Positions 57,059 through 64,000 of a stretch of DNA of 64,000 bases are shown piece by piece. The notes below the pieces were generated by a model. It saw nothing but the letters and a program-made list of their open reading frames with translations, did not search any database and was not told the origin of the DNA. Source of the DNA: Hippopus hippopus. Its lineage: Eukaryota > Mollusca > Bivalvia > Cardiida > Cardiidae. Made by a program: the position numbers and the translations under genes. Every line of letters begins with the position of its first letter. Position 1 is the first letter of the stretch. The stretch lies in assembly GCA_946811185.2 (NCBI GenBank), contig OX328109.1, positions 45,212,412 through 45,276,411 on the forward strand, given 5' to 3'.

Positions 57059-58530
57059 TGGTTTCAAAATTAAGTAAGCTGACGAAGTAGAATTTCCCTT
57101 CTGAGTGTCCCAATTCAATTAAAACTGACGTCACTGGGAAATGACGTCACTGAAACCTTGGTAAAACGTGCAGTTTGGTGCATAATCTTGATGTTAATCT
57201 TGATCGACGCCGCCATTTTGGATGTTGTGTTGAAAGTGTAGTCATGTATACGGGGCACCCGAAAGGGAAACAGCTTTTACGTTTGTTTTGCCAGTGTACA
57301 TGATATATATGTTCGTGGCATATTATCCAATCAGATCACGAGAAATTTCTTTGCAGTATAATAATGAATCCTCACCTTTTCTCACAGAGCATGACTCAAA
57401 TGGTATAGCCGATTAGAGTTTGCGCTACTTTGAAATTTAGAACATTATGCAGAGTTGGACCAAGAGTGTTGCAAATAATTAAGGAATGAAGAGAATATTT
57501 TTTGTTTTCATGGAGGTATGGAAAAAAAAAACCTAATCACACTGTATGAAACTGCGAAGCAAAAATACAAAAATAATTTAATATCAGTTGTTTTCATGAA
57601 CATTGGGGAGTTCTGATTGGCTGAAAAAATTTTTTCATAGCTCCGTGAAAAAAAAAATCACGTTATGCCGGAACTACTTTCGCTGAAGGTTACTCACGCT
57701 GCTCGAATTAAATACAAGCACCAGGAAAGTTACTACAACATGATATTCCACATGTATCTACACCACCTAATCATGATAAACTATTTAGAAAAAAAGAAAT
57801 AATATGAAATCACAAAATTGGGCATACAGCTTCATGTAGTAGACCTCTTCCAATTTTGTTCAAATTATAATGCAGGGTTAAAATTGGCCCCACCCTAGAG
57901 TCATAAGTTTTATTAGGGCTTATAAACTGAAAACTAACAGATTCGTCAGATTCGTAACAGTACTGTATGATCTTGGTGTACCAAATTTTGCGTGTAGTTT
58001 CATCTAGTGGACCTGTTGCAAGATTGTCAAAACTATAGCTCTGGGATCAGCCGTGGGGGTTACACATTTTACAGAGACTTACTATAGTGAAACGTTAAAA
58101 AATCTTTTAGTGGTACTGTACATGAAGTCAATTTGAATGAAGCTTATATACATGTACTTTTCACGAAAAATAACTACAGATCACTCGTAATAGAGTTAGT
58201 TACCATTTACCTCCCTTGATTATCAAAAACTTGCTCTGTTACATGATTGATGTCGAGTATTCAAGTTTTTTGGATAAAAAATGTTCAGTCGTCAGTGGGA
58301 GTGATTTTTGATATTTACTGTTACGCTCAGATGAGTTGAATGTTTTGTGAAGTAAGGTTTGTATCATTTAGATTTTTTTTTTGTTCCAGAACATACTGTG
58401 CACGTCATAAAACTTTATTCTTAAACTTGTTAAATGGTTTAACTTTCATTTTATTTCCAGTATAAACAATGTACCCTAGACATAGTTGAAAGAGTAACAT
58501 ATATTATGAAATACCCAGTACTACTGAAGA
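57059..58530. other. No gene recognised
   Basis: Contains GACGTCACTGGGAAATGACG (57128, inverted TGACGTCA words) and CTTTGCAGTATAATAATG (57350), complementary to 56386-56401. AT-rich and without splice-consistent frames elsewhere. Confidence 0.4.
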
Positions 58531-58532
58531 AA

Positions 58533-58634
58533 AAAGTTGTGTCAGTACTGGTGTGAGAAAGCCAGGTGCACTGACCGCCGTGATATCACCTTACTTGTTA
58601 AAACAGCGTCAAACTCCAATACAAACAAACAAGT
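58533..58634 (+). repeat. SINE type 1 tail
   Basis: GTTGTGTCAGTACTGGTGTG, GACCGCCGTGATATCACC and AACTCCAATACAAACAAAC. Confidence 0.78.
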
Positions 58635-58685
58635 TATCAGGCCCGAGCTGTATTAAGGCTGCTATTGGTCTGAACGATTAAACAT

Positions 58686-58750
58686 AGCAGATAGCGCAGA
58701 TCAAAAATCAGGTTGCACGTTTTGTGCAGTCTGATCTTGATCTACTGATG
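58686..58750. repeat. Family B hairpin
   Basis: GATCAAAAATCAGGTTGCAC / GTGCAGTCTGATCTTGATC. Confidence 0.82.
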
Positions 58751-59026
58751 GCAAATGCCACTAACGTCGTCAGAAGGCGCTCTAGGGGTTATGAGGAGCA
58801 CGTGTTCTACTTTTAAGTAATGCCATTTATATTTTCTTTTACAATTTGTTTTTCATGCTGAAAAAGAATAAGTAATTAAACATTAGAAATTAAAAATTTG
58901 TATGTGTTCGTTCTCATGCCCTAAACTATGTATTAGTTACTAGATATGCCACTGTATATTCAATGTCTCAGCTACTTGTGAAATTCAGGGTTTCTCTGGT
59001 GAGCAATTAATAGAGGATATTTGTTG

Positions 59027-59520
59027 TTATTTCTTAGTGAAAGATCAAAGTTTATTTCATCGAGTGGACATCATCGGGAATATTTTCACGAGTGGCTGCA
59101 GCCACGAGTGAAAACATTACCGATAATGTTCACTCGATGAAAAAAGTGTGCCACTCGTGAAAATATTACCGATGATGTTCCCTCGATGAAATAAGTTTCG
59201 ATCTTTCACCGAGAAAAACAAATATGTTATTTATTTTATGCTTCTAACCCCTGTTTTGTTTGGACTTTAGACAAAATCCTGTACAGTCGTTTTCGGTAAT
59301 TCCCCGTGGCATCCCCACCCCCTCATATAACAACTTGTTACAATATTACGTGAATTGCAAGAAATATAGGGTAAATGCAGGTAAATTATGTTATATTTGC
59401 CTCAGGTTTAATGGCACACTCTGTTTACCAAAGTAACTAGCGCGTGGGAAATACTGTTTCCGCCTTCAATTGAAAAGTTAAAAAATATGAAATAGGTATT
59501 TTTCACTGGTTGTAAACATG
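59027..59520 (+). repeat. Family G element, first of pair
   Basis: Hairpin arms TTTATTTCATCGAGTGGACA and CACTCGATGAAA, with an extra half arm (GAAAATATTACCGATGATGT) at 59158. Body GTAATTCCCCGTGGCATCCC. Confidence 0.87.
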
Positions 59521-59529
59521 AAATATATA

Positions 59530-59965
59530 AAGAGGATATTTGGTTTTTCGCCACTCGTGAAAATATTACCGATGATGTTCATAAGATTAAATAAATTTCG
59601 ATCTTTCACCGAAAAAAAAAAATATTCTATTTTTTTCATGCTTCTAACCTTTTTTTGGGGAGTTTGGACTTCAAAATCCGGTACACTTATTTTCTGTAAT
59701 TCCCCGTGGTGTACCCCCTCCGCATAACAATGCATCATAACATACGTAAAGCGCGAGAAATGTAGGGTAAATTACGTCATAATTCCCTCTGGTTGAATGG
59801 CACGCGCTGTTTACCCAGGTAACTAGTGCGCAGGAACTACTGTTTCCGCCTTCAATTGAAAATTTTAAAAATATGAAATCTGTATTTTTCACTGGCCGTA
59901 ACCATGAACTAACAAACTATAACCGACCATTTTTTCTCAATAAACTACCGAAAAACATGGAATAA
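59530..59965 (+). repeat. Family G element, second of pair
   Basis: Half hairpin only (CACTCGTGAAAATATTACCG), then GTAATTCCCCGTGGTGTACC, AAAGCGCGAGAAATGTAGGG and TCTCAATAAACTACCGAAAA. Tandem to the previous copy. Confidence 0.87.
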
Positions 59966-60200
59966 AGGACCATCATGGTCCTCTTGTACTCGTAAATTGT
60001 GTATTTTACAAATATGGTAATGCTGTATTGGTATTTGTGGACAAGGAAATGAGTGTATGGACGGAAGCAACGTAGGGGTAGATTTCAATAAACAGATCCG
60101 GTTTTGTTATCAGCACACATGTACTCATACGAGAGGGAGTGTTAATTTGTATTTACGGGGAATTTAATCCTTTCAGCGCGATAAGAGAAAGCAGGAACTT

Positions 60201-60270
60201 TTGCGGACGGCATAGATCAAGATCAGACTGCACAGAACGAGCAGTCTGATCTTTGATCTATACCGCGTGC
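60201..60270. repeat. Family B hairpin, canonical
   Basis: GATCAAGATCAGACTGCACA / GAGCAGTCTGATCTTTGATC with outer GCGGACGGCATA / TATACCGCG. Confidence 0.9.
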
Positions 60271-60358
60271 TTGTTTTAGTCAAGCCTGTCCAATCAAAGA
60301 TCTTTCAGAGTTTCAGTGGATTGTATTTTCATTCGTTCGAAAGAGGTCGAGTGTATTT

Positions 60359-61320
60359 GAGCCATGCTCTGTGAAAAGGGGGCATAATGCATCTGCGAAA
60401 AGTATCGACCCAGGTCAGCCTGCGCAATCCTTGCAGGCTGACTTGGGCCGTAACTTTTCGCTATTGGTCAATTTTATGTATGCCCAAGGACCAGTCTATG
60501 TCATGATTAAGTTAATTTTTGAAAAAAAGTGGATATTACGGATCCCTAAATATGTGATGGCTTGCCTTGTACCATGGATCACGGAGATGCATGAAGCCCC
60601 CTTTTTTCAGAGCATGGCTCATTTGTGTGGCACTGAAAGAGGTGATGCCTATCCCTCGATAAAACTGTATGAGCCATGCTCTGGTACAAGGGGCCTAATG
60701 CATCTTCAGAATGTATAATACCAGAAAGTCGTCACATATTTATGGATCCATAAAAAATATTTTGTTTATCAACCGACTGGATCAAGAGGTAGAATGGTCC
60801 TTGGACACACAGAAAAAAATTCACAATTAGCAAAAGTTTCGACCCTTCTCAGTCTACACGGACTGCGCAGACTGACATGGGTCGATACCTTTTGCATATG
60901 CATTAAGCCCCCTTTTCACAGAGCATGGCTCATTTTGTCTAACAACCGATTGAATCAAGAGGTAGACTGGTCGTTAAACATGCATAAGATTCATAAATAG
61001 CAAATAATTACGACCCTTGTCAGCCTGCGCGGAGTGCGTAGGCTAACATGGGTCGATACATTTTGCATATGCATTAAGGCCCCTTCCCACAGAGCATGGC
61101 TCATAGAGACGGTTGGGGGCTTTTAGAAAAGATTGTTTTGCTTTTGCGTAATTCATTATACCAGGCAAGTCGTTGCATGACACAGATCTTATTTTGTCAA
61201 AAAAAGTTGGCTGAATCATGAGGTAGAATGGTCATGGAACATGCAGAATTCTATCATCAGCAGAACGCTCGACAGAAATCAGGCTGCCATGGTTCGAGAC
61301 TTTTTACGGATGCATTACTC
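60359..61320. repeat. Cluster of family F elements
   Basis: At least three copies in a row share borders: GAGCCATGCTCTGTGAAAAG (60359), GCATGGCTCATTTGTG (60611), GAGCCATGCTCTGGTACAAG (60670), AGAGCATGGCTCATTTTGTC (60921) and AGAGCATGGCTCATAGAGAC (61094). A diverged remnant follows to 61320. Inner stems GTCAGCCTGCGCAATCCTTG and GACTGCGCAGACTGACATGG. Confidence 0.85.
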
Positions 61321-61436
61321 AATACTGCATATACGTGATGGTTTTAGTCACGTAATCTCCATTGTATGCCAATTCAACAAATGAAATATGTTTTCGTGAA
61401 TGTCAAAACAGCTGTTTGGATTGTCGGATATATAGA

Positions 61437-61471
61437 TGGCTGAATAGATAGGTAGATAGATAGATAGATAG

Positions 61472-61507
<36 letters not shown>

Positions 61508-61620
61508 ACACACACACACACAGACAAAGACAGACAGTAAATAAATAGACAGATAGACAGATAGGTACAAGTAGATGATAGATAGATAGATATGATAGAG
61601 ACAGACAGACGAGTATGTAG
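61437..61620. repeat. (GATA)n, (CA)n and (CAGA)n microsatellites
   Basis: TAGATAGATAGATAGATA, CACACACACACACACACA, then ACAGACAGATAGACAG-type runs to 61620. Confidence 0.93.
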
Positions 61621-61784
61621 ATAGATGAACGATGGATGGTTAGACGGACAGAACAGACAGGTCGACACGCAGACAGTACAAATGAACAAAGAGGCAGTCA
61701 AAAAAGCAGATATGAAGACGGATAGACAGTCAGAAAGGGAAAGGAGTGCCGGAGATGCAGACGAATTCATACTCATTGAAAAAT

Positions 61785-62000
61785 TTTAAACGCTTTCCCA
61801 GGCGAAAATTTTATAACAGAAACAATTTAAAAACAGATGAAAAACTAATTAATGAGATTCAAATGAATGGTTTTTTCATTGGAAGGATAGAAAACATTGT
61901 GGAAAAGGGAGAAAATGCTGGTTACCAGCATTTTCTCCTTTTTCCACGATGTTTTCAGAAGCTTTCTCTCGAAAAAAAATGTGATAGTGTGGTGAAGAGC
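61785..62000 (+). repeat. Family A element
   Basis: Termini degenerate (ACGCTTTCCCAGGCG, GTGTGGTGAAGAGCC); palindrome intact with CTTTTTCCACGATG on the right. Confidence 0.82.
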
Positions 62001-62164
62001 CATACAGCGTCAGAAAGTCACTGGGAACATTATCTTTCTGTGTGTATGAACACAGTGTAGGTGTTTTACCTTTCTACCCACGCTTTCGTAAAATAGTAAA
62101 ACAAATTTGAAACCAAACGTGAAACATGATAGATCTATTGGGGGTAATATGTGTGAAAATATTG

Positions 62165-62198
62165 TGACAATGGGATAGATAGATAGATAGATAGATAG
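62165..62198. repeat. (GATA)n microsatellite
   Basis: Seven GATA units at the tail of the adjacent SINE. Confidence 0.9.
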
Positions 62199-62430
62199 AC
62201 TGAATGCTGTTTAACGCCTCATTCAACATTGTTTCACTCATAGCACGGCAACAGCTGGCTTATTAATGTATGTCCTGGGTTACACCAGTGCTAGGCTAGG
62301 GCCCTGAAGTGTCTTGCCCAAGGATACTCTCGGGAAAAAAAAAAAAACAGTGCTTCCAGTGAGGCTCGAACCCAGGGCGTTCAGGTTGCAATACCTAAAC
62401 TTTACCACTCAGTCATGCAGGACCCCCATG
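62193..62430 (-). repeat. SINE type 3, best copy
   Basis: Tail ATGCTGTTTAACGCCTCATT, body CTGAAGTGTCTTGCCCAAGG, head on the minus strand with TGACTGAGTGGTAAAG (A box) and GGTTCGAGCC (B box). Confidence 0.85.
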
Positions 62431-62589
62431 TTCCAATGTGAGAAACCGCTCGTTACGTAACGGTCTGCTTCAATCGGAGAAAAAAATCGTCTTTGATAGC
62501 AAAATTTGTTACTTTTCTTATTTAATAAGGGAAGCAGACAGGAACGGACTTTTTCCAGTTGGGCTAGCTATGGCCTTATGAAAGAATTT

Positions 62590-62960
62590 AGATTCTAACA
62601 TGACACGTGAATTCGGCTCTATAAACACAGTGCAACGAAAGCGTGGTAAAATCTGCGTCATGGTATATAGAGTGACGTCAGTCTGTATAAAGTAAGTAAG
62701 TTATTCAATGGAATATAATCTGCATCCGCGTTTTTACTCTTAAGTATGAACTTGTTTTCCTTTCATTAAGAGTTGGTCATGTTAGAATCGAAATAATCTT
62801 CTTTCTATCGTGGTTTATCGTTCAATAAACCACATTGTGAGTTATGAGGCGCATTGAATAAACCACTCGGGCAATCGCCCTAGTGGATTATTTATTGTGC
62901 CTCATAACTCACAACTGTGGTTTATTGAACGTTAAACCACGATAGAAAGGAGATTATTTC
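62590..62960. repeat. Family N element without the internal insertion
   Basis: CTCTATAAACACAGTGCAAC and GTAAAGTAAGTAAGTTATTC join directly to GGAATATAATCTGCATCCGC. The hairpin TCGTGGTTTATCGTTCAATA / TTGAACGTTAAACCACGA spans 62818-62945. Confidence 0.85.
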
Positions 62961-63117
62961 TTAAATAAATCCTCAATAATATCAATCAAATGGGAAAATA
63001 AATTTGTTCGAGTCTTCAGTTTGTCGTGTCAGCAGTGTCTAATCCCCAAAAACTCTTTCCTGTGACCCACGAACGGAACCCGGCCCACTGAACCTCTTAG
63101 TTAGAAATCGAATGCAA

Positions 63118-63300
63118 CACTAGATCCCTTGTCGAATTGAAATCTTTTGCAAACGACAAATAAAAATATGTCTCGAATGGCAGTATTTTCATTTTGAAAG
63201 AATGGAAAGGAAAGTGGTAAAATAGAAAATGCCAGATACTTGCAAATTCTCCTTTTCCCACAATGTTTTTAAAAAGCCCCTATCCTGAGGATCGTAAAAA
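63118..63300 (+). repeat. Family A element, degenerate
   Basis: GAATTGAAATCTTTTGCAAA left flank; arms eroded (ATAGAAAATGCCAGATACTT). Confidence 0.65.
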
Positions 63301-63308
63301 TTCCATAT

Positions 63309-63515
63309 GGCCTGCAACACGCGAACAGGGGCATTCGGACATTTGCGTAAAGTGCCGCCTCGGATCAGCCTGCGCAGTCCGCGCAGGCTAATCCGTGACG
63401 GCACTTTACGACTACTTTAGGTTTCGTCCTACAGTAGACTTGCGCCAAAACAGAAATTTACATAAAAACGGAAAGTGTCGTTTCGGATTAGCCCGCGTGG
63501 ACTGCGATTGCACTA
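63309..63515. repeat. Family E element, right end truncated
   Basis: GGCCTGCAACACGCGAACAG, GATCAGCCTGCGCAGTCCGC with complement; stops at TTAGCCCGCGTGGACTGCG. Confidence 0.85.
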
Positions 63516-63623
63516 TCCATGACAAAAACACATGCGCAGTAGGATACGCGCGAACATTTATGATATAGGTACGTCTTTAATGGCCAAGAGGAGGAAGTCT
63601 TCGGAAATATTGTTGGAAAAGGA

Positions 63624-63805
63624 GAACCTTTACCAAACAATCCCATGTTTTAACGACCTTTAGTATGAAGGCTTTTGAAAACATTGTGTGATAAGGGCAA
63701 AAAAATTCCGGTAATTAGCATTTTCTCCTTTTCCCACATTGTTATCTACCCCTGCAAGCACATATTCAGTCATTTGATTCACATTCCGCTTGTCGTCTGC
63801 AAACG
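63624..63805 (-). repeat. Family A element, right end truncated
   Basis: CCTTTACCAAACAATCCCAT; arms eroded; ends in CGTCTGCAAACGGCTC. Confidence 0.78.
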
Positions 63806-63865
63806 GCTCAAAATACAATCCAATGAAACTTACAAAAATTTTGATTGTATAGGCTTGACTACACG

Positions 63866-63934
63866 AGCGGACGGTATAGGTCAAAGATCAGACTGCACGT
63901 TCTGAGCAGTCTGATCTTGATCTATGCCGTCGGC
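63866..63934. repeat. Family B hairpin, canonical
   Basis: GTCAAAGATCAGACTGCACG / GAGCAGTCTGATCTTGATC with outer GCGGACGGTATA / TATGCCGTCGGC. Confidence 0.9.
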
Positions 63935-64000
63935 AAAGGTCACTGTTTTCGCCTATGGGGCCGAAAGGGTTAAATTTGGTCTAGTCTATTGTCGTTTGTC

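Noticed and set aside
61348..61776. 142-residue minus-strand frame rich in Ser/Cys/Val
   Set aside because: Translation of (CA)n and (GATA)n microsatellites.

Overview
This is a stretch of animal nuclear DNA, most likely from a bivalve mollusc and probably a heterodont clam. The evidence is AT-rich sequence, short exons separated by kilobase introns with GT/AG borders, and very dense short hairpin transposons and tRNA-derived SINEs of kinds I associate with bivalve genomes. The species is inferred, not shown. Long open frames are misleading here: most run through palindromic repeats. Genes were found by joining short exons with matching splice phase.

Gene 1 (minus strand, about 35.5 kb down to 3.4 kb, continuing past the left edge) is a receptor-type guanylate cyclase of the natriuretic-peptide-receptor/gcy class. 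Sixteen consecutive exons join in frame into 663 residues. They encode a signal peptide, an ANF-receptor type ligand-binding ectodomain, one membrane helix and the first part of the kinase-homology domain. The rest of that domain and the cyclase domain are not in the window. Its first exon exists twice (32750-32937 and 35287-35474) together with homologous upstream sequence, and both copies splice in the same phase.

Gene 2 (plus strand, 48411-54944, five exons, complete, 324 residues) is the most unusual item. Its first ~99 residues match the N-terminal lobe of RNA 2'-phosphotransferase (Tpt1/KptA/TRPT1). The rest is an AMN1/FBXL-like leucine-rich-repeat domain instead of the ADP-ribosyltransferase-like C-terminal lobe. 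The lobe keeps two active-site arginines but has Tyr in place of the conserved His and has lost the RANQGH signature. I infer a non-catalytic, repurposed lobe in an LRR protein.

Everything else is repeats. At 1.3-3.0 kb there is a ~162-bp tandem array with a four-unit higher-order structure, and at 3.7-4.7 kb a ~195-bp array. Family A (over 40 copies or fragments) is a ~225-bp element with a long central palindrome and ends resembling AACCCTTTACCAAACAA. Family B (about 20 copies) is a ~65-bp hairpin. Families D, E, F, G, I and N, several SINE families, at least three large single-copy inverted structures (35.9, 43.3-45.0 and 56.2 kb), two TIR elements (27.0-28.2 and 49.0-49.6 kb) and many microsatellites fill the introns. 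Several family A copies end within a few bases of a splice donor or stop codon, so this repeat load directly shapes transcript borders. The 36-48 kb and 55-64 kb regions show no supportable gene.
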